From: Mycoemilia scoparia
Taxonomy: Eukaryota > Kickxellomycota > Kickxellomycetes > Kickxellales > Kickxellaceae
Length of the DNA: 52,129 nt
Direction: 5' to 3'
NCBI GenBank assembly: GCA_027575805.1
Contig: JANBPU010000113.1
Span: 1 to 52,129 of the forward strand
The stretch's first letter is position 1; each line of letters starts with the position of its first letter. The translations under genes and the position numbers were made by a program. Below the pieces are notes generated by a model, which was given only the letters and a program-made list of their open reading frames with translations, had not been told where the DNA came from and did no database searches. Positions 30,951 to 43,223 of this stretch are shown in pieces.

Positions 30951-33926
30951 ATGGATAGCAACGGTAGTGGTAATAATACTACTGGTTCTGGAAATAACAT
31001 AAATGGAAATGGTATAATCTTGTCACCAAATCCCACAATGATGGGTGGTCCAATTCGGCCTCCGCCAGGCTCTGCCATATATAAAGACCTGTTGCACATG
31101 CTTGACTGCTTATTTTGCATACCAGAACTTGAGCCCTATCTTCAACCATACCTCGACTCTTATATCCAACCATATATGAATCTGTACAATTATGATGGCA
31201 GTAGTAATACTAATGGAAATGGTGATAATGGCGAGAGCGATGATAGTGATAATACAAAGGAAGGAGGAGAATACGAGCGCCCACCATACATCACACTAGA
31301 TCCAATTCAAATTTTGTGGGATGTGTTTCGTCAAGGAGCGCCACTTTGTATCCTATTCAACACTCTTGGTAGGTCACCACAATTAGACACTACCATAAAG
31401 GAGACCGAGAAGCCACTCAATGAGCGGAAAAAGAAGGTATACATCTTCATAAAAGCCTGTAAAGACAGTCAAATCGTTAGCGAGCAACAGCTGTTTACTC
31501 CATCTGAGTTGTTCAAAGACGATACAAACTCCTTTATGAGAGTATACCGCACTCTTTCTGTCGTTATTGATGAGATTCAGCACAATTCAGATGCAGTTGA
31601 CAAAGAAAGGCTTGACAAAAAGCCTATTTCGTGGTTCTTGTATGAAACACCGGAAATCAAAGACAATCGCTGGCGAGCCATCAATGAGTTGCTTGATACC
31701 GAGAGAAGGTATTTGCAGGATCTCGAGACACTCCAAGATTATATGCAAAGACTTCAAAGTCGAAACATTGTGTCCAATGATACTATTCGTTACATGTTTG
31801 CCAATCTCCACTACATTGTCGATTTCACTAGACGTCTTCTGATCCGCTTAGAGTCAAATGCCAGTCTGCCTCCACGTAACCAAAGGTTTGGTGCTGTTTT
31901 CATTGAGATGGAGGAAGGCTTTGCTGTCTATGAGCCGTATACATCAAACTACCATCGCGCTACAGAGCTTTGTGTCTCTGAGGCTCCAATTCTAGAGAGA
32001 ATGGGGGATGTTATCGAGCCCCATTATGCACTACCTTCGTTGCTCATCAAGCCCGTTCAGCGTATTTGCAAATACGTTTTGCTGATAAGAGAAATTTCCA
32101 AGTATTCTCAAGAGCTTTACCCAGAGTCTATCCAGGAGCTCCAGGAAGGCCAGGAGAGCGTTGACCGTATGGTAAACCGCGCCAATGAGTCTCGTCGCAG
32201 AGAGGAAAACATCTCAGCCTCGAAGGACCTTGAGCAGCGTGTCGAGGACTGGAAGGGATACAATCCAGGAGAATTTGGAAACTTGCACCTGCATGACAAA
32301 TTCGTAATGTCCACTCCTGACACAACCAGAGAGCTCAACATTTATTTGTTTGATGAAATTCTCGTTCTGGTCAAAGAGGTCGTCGAGAAGGAAAGACGTC
32401 GCTCTACTCAACAAAATAACCAGAACAAACCACCACCATCGTTCCAACTCAAGGGGCGCATATTCCTGGATACTATTCACCGAGTAGTTGACACATCCAG
32501 AGACAACATACTTTCCCTTACAGTCTACTGGCGAGACATTGTCATGGAAAACTTTAGTATCGAGTGTCGCCATGAAGAGCAGCTTAACCTGTGGAAAAAG
32601 TCCCTGGACGAGTTGGTTGCCCAAGCCAAACACAAGCTGGCCTTGAAACAGGGAGGAGGAGCAGTAGAAAATGGAGCAGCTGGCAATCTGGTTATTTCTA
32701 GATCGCATATTCCCCAAGCAATGAACGGCGGGCCTTACACAGCAGTTCCCCGCTTTGACTCCGGAATGTACGGAAGCTCAAACAGCAGTGTTAGTGGAGG
32801 AATTGGTAGTAGCACCAACAGCGGACGTACTCGCTACTCCGACGGCGTCAGTCTTACCCAATCGATGAATGGTGAGACAGCTCAATCGTCAGGAACGCGA
32901 GCCCTGCAATACCGAAAAACATTTGATGGGTCAGCAATCAACAAGAGTGGGTCAGGATCTTCGGCTCCTGGTAGTATGGCTATGACTCATGGTGGGCGCA
33001 ACCAATATCCCAAGCGGACTGATACCCCAGAGCACATTGTTGAGCTTTCCAAAACTATGGAGAGGGCACTCAACTTCAAGAGCATGTCTTCAAGCTCGGC
33101 CTTGATACGCCACAAGTCTGAAAGCGAGGCCAACATTGACCTGCGAAACCGCAATCGCCGACCAAGCACCCCTAACATACACAATTCTGTGGGATTCCCA
33201 CAGTCGATGACACCATCTGCGCCGGTTCCATCCATTGCCAGACATGAGAGCTATGACCTTTCGATGGCCCGTAATAGCAACGCACTCCAAGCTTACACTA
33301 TTGCTCAGAACACCAGCCAGACATTGCCTCACAATGGATTCATCCTATCCCCAGCCCCACCGACTCCTTCGCTAGCCTCTTCCAAGTCGATAACTGCTGA
33401 AGATCCCAATGGTTCATACTTTACTTACAACGGTGGTGGCTCATCCAGTGCAGCAGCTGGAAGCAGGCCGACGCCAATAAGCGTACCCCAGTCAGCATCG
33501 TACCAGCAAACAACAATGCCCACAACTCCATTGGGGCCAGCAACTGCTGTTCCTGGCTCAAGTTCAAGCCAGCAGCAACACCCTCCACCGCCCCCAATGC
33601 CTTCAGTGGCCAAGACCAAGGTTCATTTCAAGGATGACACATATGTCCTGTTGTTGAGCCTCAACTCAACATACAATGAAATGATTGAAAAGGTAGAAAA
33701 GAAGATCAAGATTTGTGCTGGTCCAAGAGTAGGAGTCAATAGTAGTACTGACCAAGACATCGAATCCTCGCCACCACTTCATATCCAGCTCAAGTATATG
33801 GATGAGGATGGAGATTTAGTAGTTGTCCGGACCAACGAAGATGTTCAGCTGGCCTTTGTGTCAGCCCTCGATGCTAGAACCGATCCAAACACCATGCCGA
33901 TTCTTAACCTGTACCCAACATTGTAA
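30951..33926 (+). CDS. CDC24: CDC24-type Rho guanine-nucleotide exchange factor
   Basis: Intronless, 991 aa. Domains in order: Asn/Gly-rich N-terminus; CDC24 calponin-homology region (about 110-208, with PIQILWDVFRQGAPLCILFNTL); Dbl-homology RhoGEF domain (about 240-415, starting RWRAINELLDTERRYLQDL and including LPSLLIKPVQRICKYVLLIREI); PH domain (about 440-556, ELNIYLFDEILVLVKEV through the closing W); a long Ser/Pro/Asn-rich linker; and a C-terminal PB1 domain (about 888-989) with the acidic OPCA-type segment YMDEDGDLVVVRTNEDVQLAF. This is the full architecture of fungal Cdc24, which loads GTP on Cdc42 to set cell polarity, with PB1 binding the scaffold Bem1. Length is slightly above the usual 850-1000 range. 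The ATG is preceded by a long leader. Confidence 0.95.
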   Translation: MDSNGSGNNTTGSGNNINGNGIILSPNPTMMGGPIRPPPGSAIYKDLLHMLDCLFCIPELEPYLQPYLDSYIQPYMNLYNYDGSSNTNGNGDNGESDDSDNTKEGGEYERPPYITLDPIQILWDVFRQGAPLCILFNTLGRSPQLDTTIKETEKPLNERKKKVYIFIKACKDSQIVSEQQLFTPSELFKDDTNSFMRVYRTLSVVIDEIQHNSDAVDKERLDKKPISWFLYETPEIKDNRWRAINELLDTERRYLQDLETLQDYMQRLQSRNIVSNDTIRYMFANLHYIVDFTRRLLIRLESNASLPPRNQRFGAVFIEMEEGFAVYEPYTSNYHRATELCVSEAPILERMGDVIEPHYALPSLLIKPVQRICKYVLLIREISKYSQELYPESIQELQEGQESVDRMVNRANESRRREENISASKDLEQRVEDWKGYNPGEFGNLHLHDKFVMSTPDTTRELNIYLFDEILVLVKEVVEKERRRSTQQNNQNKPPPSFQLKGRIFLDTIHRVVDTSRDNILSLTVYWRDIVMENFSIECRHEEQLNLWKKSLDELVAQAKHKLALKQGGGAVENGAAGNLVISRSHIPQAMNGGPYTAVPRFDSGMYGSSNSSVSGGIGSSTNSGRTRYSDGVSLTQSMNGETAQSSGTRALQYRKTFDGSAINKSGSGSSAPGSMAMTHGGRNQYPKRTDTPEHIVELSKTMERALNFKSMSSSSALIRHKSESEANIDLRNRNRRPSTPNIHNSVGFPQSMTPSAPVPSIARHESYDLSMARNSNALQAYTIAQNTSQTLPHNGFILSPAPPTPSLASSKSITAEDPNGSYFTYNGGGSSSAAAGSRPTPISVPQSASYQQTTMPTTPLGPATAVPGSSSSQQQHPPPPPMPSVAKTKVHFKDDTYVLLLSLNSTYNEMIEKVEKKIKICAGPRVGVNSSTDQDIESSPPLHIQLKYMDEDGDLVVVRTNEDVQLAFVSALDARTDPNTMPILNLYPTL

Positions 33927-35847
33927 CCCTGTGTAATAGCGTGCATGTGTTCTTTATTTAAACACTACTATGAAATCTTCAAAAATCCTAAAAGAGAGAG
34001 AGAGAGATGAGTAATTGGCCGGTACAATGATGAAGAAGATAATATACGGTTGCTAGAGTATAACGTATATGTGATCAGATTTCACAAGATCTCATACACA
34101 AACGGTGAGTCCCCAGAAGTTGGGTATGGATTGACATATAGTTGGGCCAAAATCTGATGAGGCTCCATTTCTGTTCACCATGTATTTGATCCAAAGTCAA
34201 GTCTTGCCATATATACCACAGTTGTATATCGTCAACTGTTTTTATTAGTAACATTAAGATAGTTTGTAGAAAACAAAAGTTTCTAAGCTGACCCCTTTAC
34301 CCAACGGTAACAGCAGCGGCGTTTAGGAAATTGTTTTGTAAATCTATCAGATTTTTATCGAATGTCATGAATATTCCCATGGTATTGCTAATATTTTAAC
34401 TTTGGTTTCTAATCCTCCTTTTTACTGTGGTACACTACTCTATTATCGCCATCATATGCCTCTCTACAGCATCACAAATACTCTCTCCATTGCCGCCACC
34501 CATTTATTTTTTACATCCACACAACAATTACGCACAAATCCAAACTTCCTCTCCTTTTCTAACCTTTCCCCTGCCTCGTCTCCTTTTCTTCTCTTTGCAA
34601 GTCATCATTACTTGTCGTCATTCATACACGATTCTTTTGCTATGTGATCATTTTCAGTCTCTTTTCCATTTTTACTATCACAATTATTATTATTATTATA
34701 ACTGTTATTTTTCAAATAATACGATTCTTTTATTCTTTGTGCTCAGTCTCAATGTCAGTCTCTTGAGACCATTAGATATGTTCTGCAAAAAAGTGAACTT
34801 GATAATATCTCAAAATCTCATTGCAAAGTCTAGTGCTGTGATTCATTAGGCATATTTACTACTTTATTAGTTGTGATAGATCCTGCTGAATATTGCCTCT
34901 TTTTGGTTTAGTTGACATTTGAAATAAGTTGGAAATAATAAAAGGAATGAGATGTTTTTCATCTCTTCGAAGAGCAGGCAATAGACTATATATATACACA
35001 CATATTGAACCTGATTCTTGTACGTAACATAATAAAAGCATGCATTATTCATAGAACCCTTTACTCAAGGTTATAATTTTACACCAAAGACGCGATTTTA
35101 GCATTTGCTTCAAGGTATGGTATTATTGGCTATCACAAAAATGCCTGTATCTTTTTTTAATCTGTCATGGATTGTATTGGCTGAGATTTAATGCTAGTTT
35201 TTAACGAATAAATAATCATTTTATTTTGAAGTTTGAATTGTTAGTATTGTAATGTTTTATTGATATACATTCTGATTTATACATGGTTTTAAAAAGTTGA
35301 ACGTGGTGTATTGGTGTTGGATAAAAATGACCCAAACATTCCAAAAAAGAATGTACAAACAACTAATCGCTAACATCAATCTAAACACTTTAAAATGAAA
35401 CTCTGGACTTCAACTTTTTGAATAGTTTATAATTTGAGTTTAGATGCTTGATCAACAGATTTGATCTGATGTTCGATTTTCTACAACATACAGGCCTTTA
35501 CTTGTTGGTGACGCAAGCTTATAGAGAACATCATAATAAGATATTTGGCAATGCATAGGCCTTGACTAATTTTGTTAAAGGCTATTTTGTAAACGTAAGC
35601 ACATAAGCAGCTAGTGTATTAGATTTTGTTGGTTGATTTGCATTTGTCTTTCTAATTCTTATTCTTGCTTTATTATTATTATTACTCCTACTACTATTAT
35701 TATTTTTATTATTCTATAGGAAGCTTAATATCCTGGTTTGAAAAATAAACCTTCAATTAACCATTTGTTTTCTTTTCCACATATTAACAACTAAACCACG
35801 ATATATAAAAAGGGTTTCTTGTATAAGCAACAACAACAACAACAACA
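33927..35847. other. intergenic with one MITE and the proteasome-gene promoter
   Basis: About 1.9 kb. The CDC24 3' flank has a GA run at about 33992, and 34390-34720 is pyrimidine-rich. Frames seen there have biased composition and no family. A family B MITE lies at 34070-34209. The last part, with (CAA)n at 35829-35847, is the leader of the proteasome gene. Confidence 0.45.
34070..34209 (-). mobile_element. family B MITE, copy 4 (reverse orientation)
   Basis: 140 bp flanked by TA. Read on the minus strand it begins GGCAAGACTTGACTTTGGATC, contains CTCATCAGATTTTGGCCC, and ends TTGTGAAATCTGATCACA, matching both termini of the other family B copies. Confidence 0.7.
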
Positions 35848-37316
35848 ATGGTAAGCATTGAATTTGATTGAATTGGTACCAATATTTAATGTAGCGTAGA
35901 TGCATCAAAATTAAAAACATGAATTCTAAAGAGCTACTAAACGTCACAACCACTACACTTTTAATATATACTTAGAGCACACGCCAATATGATGATGATA
36001 CTACAATCTGGGATCCTAAGGGTCGACTTCACCAGGTTGAATATGCCATGAAGGCTGTACAGAGGGGAACTGTCGTGGTTGGTGTTACATCTAAGCAGTA
36101 TGCTGTTTTGGGTGCCTTTAAGGTAAATATCTGGATATGGTTTATACATCTATATTGATATTGTGGTTATGGTAATATGAACTGTTTATTGATGAGCTTG
36201 ATATTGATATTATTGTTGGATAGATGACAGATAAAAAGTACGATGAACCACAAGAGAAACTCACTAAATGTCTTGACCATATTGGAATGGCCATATCTGG
36301 ACTGATTTCCGATGGCCGTGTTTTGTGGTAAGTGTATATATATATTGTTGGTGTGAATTAAAAATGAAATTGAAAAGGGATTTCATACTGATCAATCAAT
36401 CTTTATTGTTTAATTATTGCTAGTAATCATGCTATTTCCAAGGCACTTAATACCCAGTTATTGTTCAACAGACCTATTCCTGTAAACAGATTGGCTTCAG
36501 AGTTGGGCGATAGTAAGTAATAGCAGCTGAACATTGTACTATTTACTGCAAGATATTCCCTGATATTTTTATCATTACTAATGCACCAAACTATTTACAT
36601 TGCTATTTAGAGGCGCAAAGTAATACCCAGGGTTTTGGAAATAGACCTTATGGTGTTGGAATTCTTATTGCAGGATATGATGTAAGTATTCTATATAATA
36701 TTATAGGATGGTATTATGAACATTTTGAATATATAATCAATTGGCCTAATTTATATAACTGCTGCTGATATTATAGAGCAAAGGACCTCAGCTGTTCCAT
36801 TTCCAGCCATCAGGAGTTGTTTCTGACTGTGTGGCATATTCAATCGGTAGCCGATCCAATGTATCTAGAACTTACCTTGAAAAGCATGTTGATGAGTTTG
36901 AAAATGGCAAGTATAGGATATATATATATATAGACAAGATATATAATGGTTTTACAAACAATCCACTAACAGGACAACACCCATATCTATATACTTGCTA
37001 TGATATAGCTACTCGCGAAGAACTGATCAAATATGTTATTGAGGCCATCAGGGTTTCAATACCTGATTCCAAAAAGAAGATTGACTTTGGTATCAAGAAT
37101 GTATCAATTGGTGTAGTTGGCCACCCATCACCAGATGCCACATCGTCAGAAGATTATCTGGAAGGATTGGAGAAATTCCATATCTTGGAGGAAGAGGAGC
37201 TGGTTCCATACTTTGCCGAATCTTCCTCATCCCCATCTGGTAATGATGGAGATAGCCAGGATCAGCAACAGCAAAGTCCACGCCAGCCAGGCACTGCCAC
37301 AATGGATGTTGAATAA
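35848..37316 (+). CDS. PRE5: 20S proteasome subunit alpha-6 (PSMA1/Pre5)
   Basis: Seven exons: 35848-35850, 35976-36122, 36224-36327, 36424-36512, 36611-36681, 36777-36906 and 37009-37316, 283 aa. The first coding exon is just the ATG, spliced to STRQYDDDTTIWDPKGRLHQ. Alpha-subunit features: the N-terminal signature YDxDxTIWxPxGRLxQVEYAMKAV, GMAISGLISDGRVLC, RPYGVGILIAGYD and KNVSIGVVG. The motif order and the Asp/Glu/Gln-rich tail fit alpha-6 rather than the other six alpha paralogues. It forms part of the outer ring of the 20S core, which gates entry and binds the 19S cap. Intron 6 is a GC-AG intron (GCAAGT...ATAG) of 102 bases with no in-frame stop. The intron assignment rests on subunit alignment: EFEN-ATREELIKYV matches the family only when it is removed. 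Confidence 0.92.
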
Positions 37317-37933
37317 ATGGCACCTATGAGCGTATTTGTGCTGTTAGGATGTGATTCTTTATAGCTTTACTTGTTTATTCAATTTGAAATTTATCATAAA
37401 CCATACCTTCTATTTTTCACAATAACATCTCTTTTTTGAGACATTGATTAAACAGAGTGACTAACAATGGAACAGTCAAAATTGTACCTAGACAGAATTG
37501 AATTGTATGAGGTGGACATACGATCTATTTCTGATTTAATCGTTTCCAATTTAATCAGGGGGTTATGCAAACGGAATCAGAATAGTCTTCATGTGCTTTT
37601 TAGTAGTGCCTGTGTTTGATAAGATTCAAAAATCATAAGCTCTTTGATAAATTCCATCATCATGGCAAGACGCCACCAAACATGTGAAAGCATGTGCTAT
37701 CTTCATGCTGACCGCGTCTTCAGATCAATGAAAAAAGCAATAATAGTATAGGCAAAGACTTGTGACAATATACCTGAAATGGCAAAAAACAATGCTGGAA
37801 AATATACAATAAAATACTCATTTGTGGCGAGATAAGGAAGAGGGTTATTGGTTTAATAATGTTTGTTGATAAGAACACACAAATTGGAAAAACACAGAAA
37901 GTGGGAGAACAAATAAGTAGTGATACTGAAAAT
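37317..37933. other. convergent 3' flanks
   Basis: About 600 bases between the stop codons of the proteasome gene (+) and malate synthase (-). It holds two 3' UTRs and no recognisable gene or repeat. Confidence 0.5.
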
Positions 37934-39565
37934 TTACAACTTGGACTGGCTGGTGGGAGTTGTGAGGATATCATCGTAGCAGAGAGTGGTCAAGAAGTCG
38001 TCGTAGGCAGTGCCGTTCATCTGAGAACCGAGACGGAGCTTGGCCAATTGGAGCTTGGGGTACTTGTTGAGCTTAGCCAACTTGGCAGTCTCCTCGTCGA
38101 GGATTCTGGCGGCCCATTCTGGGGTGATGACAACACCCTCGTCAGTGCGGCAGCGGTGGCGGACCCACTGGAAGAGCTGAGAGCGAGAGATTTCTGCGGT
38201 GGCAGCGTCCTCCATAAGGTTGTGGATAGGGACACAGCCGAGACCGTTGAGCCAAGAGGCCATATAGATAAGACCGACGGAGATGTTGTTGCGGACACCA
38301 GCTTCGGTGATCTTGCCCTCGGGGATGTTGGTGTTGAGGAGATCGGAGGCGGCAACGCTGACGTCTTCGCGGCGCTTGTGGATCTGGTTGGGAGCGGGCA
38401 TGTATTTGTCGAACTGCTCACGGGCAATGGGGACAAGGGCGGGGTGGGCAACCCAGGTACCGTCATGGCCGGCGCGAGCCTCGCGCTCCTTATCGGCCTT
38501 GACCTTGGCCAAAGCGGCGGCGTTGGCAGCAGCGTTGTTCTTGATGGGGATCTGAGCGGCCATACCTCCCATAGCGTGGACGCCACGGCGGTGGCAGGTC
38601 TTGATCAAAAGGCGGACATAGGCATCCATGAAGGGGACGGTCATGGAGACGTAAGAACGGTCGGGAAGGATGAAGCGGGGATCGTGGCGGAACTTCTTGA
38701 TGACGGAGAAGATGTAGTCCCAGCGACCGCAGTTCAAGCCTGAAGAGTGCTGACGGAGCTCGTAGATGATTTCGTCCATCTCGAAGGCGCCAAGGATGGT
38801 CTCGATGAGGACGGTACCACGGATGGTTCCGCGGGGAATGCCAACAGTGTCCTGGGATACGTTGAAGATGTCGTTCCAGAGACGGGCCTCGAGGTGGCTT
38901 TCCATCTTGGGGAGGTAGAAGTAAGGACCCTGGCCGGCTTCAATGGAGGCCTTGGCGTTGTGGAAGAAGTAGAGGGCGAAATCGAAGATCGAAGCAGAGC
39001 AGGGCTCACCATCGATGAGCACGTGCTTCTCCTCCATGTGCCAGCCACGGGGGCGGACGAGGAGGGTAGCGATCTTACCGTCGGAGCGGAGAGCGTACTT
39101 CTTGCCGTTGGCGGGGTTGGTGTATGAGATGGTGCGGCGAATGGCATCGCGCATGTTGATCTGACCATCGAGCATGGTGAACCAGGTAGGGCTGGAGGAG
39201 TCCTCGAAGTCAGCCATGAAGGTCTGGGCGCCGGAGTTAAGGGCGTTGATGACCATCTTGCGGTCGACGGGCCCGGTGATCTCGACTCTGCGGTCAGCGA
39301 GACCAGGAGCGGGAACGGCACCCCTCCAGGTGTCGTCTTCGCGGATGTGGGCGGTCTCGGGGAGGAAGGTGGGGATGGCACCAGCCTCGAGCTCGCGCTC
39401 ACGAACCTTGCGCTTCTCAAGGAGAGCCTTGCGTGTGGGGTTGAAAAGGCGGTGGAGACGAGCAACGAAGCTCAAGGCGCAGGGAGAAAGGATGGAGGCC
39501 TGCTCGGGGGTGGTGACCTTACCGAGGACCTGAACGCCAGCGACTTTGGAATCAAAAACGGACAT
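37934..39565 (-). CDS. MLS1: malate synthase, peroxisomal (glyoxylate cycle)
   Basis: Intronless, 543 aa from the ATG at 39565 (the frame extends 14 codons upstream but without an ATG). It condenses acetyl-CoA with glyoxylate to malate. Landmarks: [10 protein letters not shown] with the catalytic Arg near 173, the malate-synthase signature [16 protein letters not shown] (about 271-286), the conserved middle [21 protein letters not shown], and [16 protein letters not shown] with the catalytic Asp near 454. The C-terminus is SKL, a canonical PTS1, so the enzyme should enter peroxisomes (glyoxysomes). Codons are strongly biased to G/C third positions and the whole frame is visibly GC-rich against its AT-rich surroundings, which suggests very high expression on C2 or fatty-acid carbon. 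That bias also opens long antisense frames, which are not genes. Confidence 0.97.
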   Translation of the reverse strand: MSVFDSKVAGVQVLGKVTTPEQASILSPCALSFVARLHRLFNPTRKALLEKRKVRERELEAGAIPTFLPETAHIREDDTWRGAVPAPGLADRRVEITGPVDRKMVINALNSGAQTFMADFEDSSSPTWFTMLDGQINMRDAIRRTISYTNPANGKKYALRSDGKIATLLVRPRGWHMEEKHVLIDGEPCSASIFDFALYFFHNAKASIEAGQGPYFYLPKMESHLEARLWNDIFNVSQDTVGIPRGTIRGTVLIETILGAFEMDEIIYELRQHSSGLNCGRWDYIFSVIKKFRHDPRFILPDRSYVSMTVPFMDAYVRLLIKTCHRRGVHAMGGMAAQIPIKNNAAANAAALAKVKADKEREARAGHDGTWVAHPALVPIAREQFDKYMPAPNQIHKRREDVSVAASDLLNTNIPEGKITEAGVRNNISVGLIYMASWLNGLGCVPIHNLMEDAATAEISRSQLFQWVRHRCRTDEGVVITPEWAARILDEETAKLAKLNKYPKLQLAKLRLGSQMNGTAYDDFLTTLCYDDILTTPTSQSKL

Positions 39566-41849
39566 TGTGATGTGTGTTGTTGTTGTGGTATTTGGATTAT
39601 TGTACAAAAGATCGTATGCGAAATAGGAGGATGTGTGGGTATATAACTATAGCTTGAAGGCTGATGTGGTAGCAGACAAGATATAAGTGTATATTTAAAT
39701 ACTTTACTAGTAAGTTTGTAAAAAGGAAAGTACTAGAGAGATAAGAAGAACAGAGCAGAAGCTCAAAGTCTTTATCAGGCTTTTTATATCATCTCGCTAG
39801 CGCATATTTTGACGGTATTGGTAGCAGTGATTTCAGCAGGGAAATAAAGTAGGAGTTATCACTGGCTAGTGCAGAAAAAAAGCGTAAGCAATGCCAATGT
39901 GTAATATTTCTCCGCGGGCGCATAAACCGACGACCACTGCAGTGGCCCAGACACACCTTCAATCAACATCAACATCATCATCATCATCACCACCACCGCA
40001 CCGCTACATTTCCAACTGGCTTGTCCAAAAGGGAGCCACACACACACACACACCCCACAGAAAACCAGAGGGCGAGTGCACGCTTATGTCCTACAGAACA
40101 TACGCATACACGCTCTCCAGCAACTCAATTAATTGGTGAGCCATCTTCTCTCTTCCCACGCACACAAAGAGCGCCGTCGCTTCTTGATCTTTTGTTTTAA
40201 GCTGGATTTAACGCTCTCGCATTTTGGATAGCAACTTCCCAAAGACATTCAGCATACATACACCACACGCTTATGCAGATACATACGTATAGATTCGTCG
40301 GTACCACACATAAGAAGCTACTAGAGCCTTCTGAAGATCAGATAGTTAGCAAGAGATAGTAGGAAGTATTGGGCGCGGATATACCATCAGCCCCGCAGCC
40401 CGTATTTTTGAATCTGTGTGCGCATTTAAGGGATATCCGAACAACAAAGGGGGGGTTTTTTGGCGGAGGACGAGTGGACAGGACAACAGATAAGGGCAGC
40501 AGCTCGCACGTTTTTTCTGCAATACAGTTTCAGCAAATGGCTTTCAGCCATCACACCTCTGGCTAAGCCAAAGCCCGCCCATAGAAGCAGGGGCGAGTGT
40601 GAATAGGTTATTGTGCAATGTGAAAATAAGCTAGTCCCAGCTAGCCAACGCTTATGGTTATTATTATTATTATTATGAGCTTTGAAGTGGATCTTGCTAG
40701 CAGTTAGGCGCACATCATGGAGCTGAACAGCTGGCCACTAAAAGCTCAGATCATAAAAAATCGCGCACCGACCCACACATCCACTGTGGTCATCGTCACT
40801 GGACTGGGAATATGGCAAGATCTCAGGCCACAAGCCAGCTAACAAACTACTAAGCCTTCTAATTATTTCTAGTCCAAAGTATAGAGGTTTACTCAGTGGA
40901 AATGGTATGTGACTTGCCTGTCTGCTTGTTCCCACACACACACACATCGACCCTGGGCTTTCTCTCGCCACTCTCCTTTGTGAGGCCTGTTAATTAGGAT
41001 GTAATGCAATGTGTGTGAGAAGGTCCTTTGTTGAAAGAATAATGTGGATGGTGAGAGGACGGACTGTAACCCATTTGATTCGGTCCGATCTGAATAGATG
41101 TGCGCGCGCGCGCTTGAATGCGCCTGTCTGTGAGTGCCTTTTCCAAATAACCAGCCCACAAGAATCCTTCCCTCGATCCTACCCACAGTATCACCCAGTC
41201 TCTCTCTCCCTCTCCAGCTAACCAACACCCGCCACTATAATTCAGCCCAAAGCATAAAGCACGCCCATACATATAAACCTGCCTATTAGAACATTGATGT
41301 GCGGTTTCCAATATGGTGGTGTTATTTTGACCAATGTGCTCATGCTAATAACCAAAGAAGAGGGTGTGTGAGAATAACTTTAGCCGCTGCTGCTATCTCG
41401 TTGCTTTTCCATGTTTGCTTAAATTCTCCGCAACATTGATGATTATCACACTCTCAACAACCACTCCTGATAATGAATGTCACACCCACCATCACTCCTA
41501 TATTCTGTATCATGCATTGAGAGATAAGAAGAACGCAAATTCCTATTATTTAAAATATATATTATTGCTTCTTCCATTTGTTTTAGCAGCAGCAGCAGCA
41601 GCAAATGTTGGAAAAGCCCTTTAACATGTATGTCTATGTGTCTGTGCGTATTTATATATAATATATATTATATATATGTTCTCACAAAGGAAGTCTACAA
41701 CAATAAAATATAATATAATGTATGTATTTATGTATGTAAATGCTGCTTTGGGCATAAAGCAACAAAGTATGATGATCAAGTTTTACTACTGCTAAGCAAA
41801 TACGATGTATCAGGGTAGGGGATTTTGGCATGTTTGACTGGCAAAGGTT

Positions 41850-41971
41850 TGATAGTCATTTTCTTTTCTTCTTGATGATGATCACACCTTGGTGCCCATC
41901 GTCATCATCATTATCATTGCTACTACAACTAGCATTGTATCTGTAGAGACTGTCGCCGATAGCCCCTAGTC
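41850..41971 (-). CDS. possible terminal exon of an unrecognised minus-strand gene
   Basis: On the minus strand a TTTGTTTGTTTCAG acceptor is followed by about 40 open codons (TGLGAIGDSLYRYNASCSSN, then an Asp-rich run, ending VIIIKKKRK and TGA). The composition is protein-like and it ends in a basic cluster. No matching upstream exon could be chained with confidence among short minus-strand frames up to 42.9 kb, including one starting MATIKEWIEFMYTHNY near 42911. Could be chance. Confidence 0.2.
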
Positions 41972-43223
41972 CTGTATCTGAAACAAACAAACCAATGTGC
42001 TCTTGATACTCTTTTGTTGAGTCTTTAATGCTAGTAGTTGAATTGCCGGTCTGTGCTTAAATGTATGTCAAGATTAAGATAGGGAATTTATTCTTTATCT
42101 AATGTGGTTTATTAGCACTCTGATGATAATGATGGATAAACATGGCGTTTTTTTAATTACAAGATAGGATATTTCACTATCTCTTATCATGTGATGTGAT
42201 GCTAGGATTGATAGCCGATACGCATATATTATATTCCTTTCAACTTATCTATCTATTAAGCGGGCATATATACAGAGAGAGAGAGAATGTGGTCAATGCT
42301 ATATTCTGTGATATATATATATATATAGATAAAACACAGGGATAATGATAACTTGAATTGATTACACTTTTCTTTATCTTAATCTGCTTCTCTTTATCTC
42401 TGTTTTTAGTTTTTAATTATAAAATATTTTGCCGCACAGAGTTGTATGAATCCGATGAATTGGTTCTGTTATCTTTGGCTATCTGCTAAAACTTTAAGAC
42501 CATTTTATCAAGATAAAGAGGGAGAAACTTATCTCAATAAATAAATTTGTGCGTGATGTTGAGGTTGAGGAGAATGTGAACACAAGAACAATGTGATATT
42601 TAATGAAATCCAAACCCTATCTGCACTTCCGTGTGTGTGTGTGTGTGTGTGGGAACTTTCAAATGCTTCTCGTTTTCTTTATCCTTCATCCAATTGTACC
42701 AGGATCCAATGGCATGTGTTTGTGCATAATGGTGCTGTTGCTGCAAAAGTACCCCACGCTGTACGGTGTGTTTTTTTCTGGGTATGTGTAGACATAAGGT
42801 AGATAAACAGCAACTAGCAAAGTAATATATTGATGGGGTTTTAACAATTATAAAATAACTGGTATAATTATGCGTGTACATGAATTCGATCCATTCTTTG
42901 ATTGTCGCCATTTGCAATGCATAGACAGACAAGTAGCCAAGGCAAGAGAAGGATAGTATAAATCAAAAATCGGCTGATTTGATAGGTAATTTACATGGCG
43001 TATAGGGAAGAATAAAGTAAGGGAATTGATATTTCCACACTCCCTTTTTGCTATTGCCAATATTACTACAACAAAAATGTATGTATGTGACTTGAAAATG
43101 ATCGAAAATGATCTAAAAGCACTACTGGTAATAGTATGTGGCTTACTTGTTCCTGTGTTTTTGTTTGAATGTTTATAGGTTCAAATTATAGTTCAAAGTA
43201 AATTCACAAAGAGATATAAAGCT

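Noticed and set aside
36907..37008. Extra 34 residues in the proteasome subunit read straight through intron 6
   Set aside because: No alpha subunit has an insertion here, and removing the segment at GC-AG borders restores the family alignment.
37859..39646. Several long frames on the plus strand opposite malate synthase (up to 294 codons) and other minus-strand frames inside it
   Set aside because: They arise because strong G/C third-position codon bias removes stops on the other frames; the products have no recognisable motifs and the minus-strand enzyme is certain.
41101..41114. CG-alternating tract as a Z-DNA or CpG island signal
   Set aside because: It is only a dozen bases within a region full of other simple repeats; no further support.
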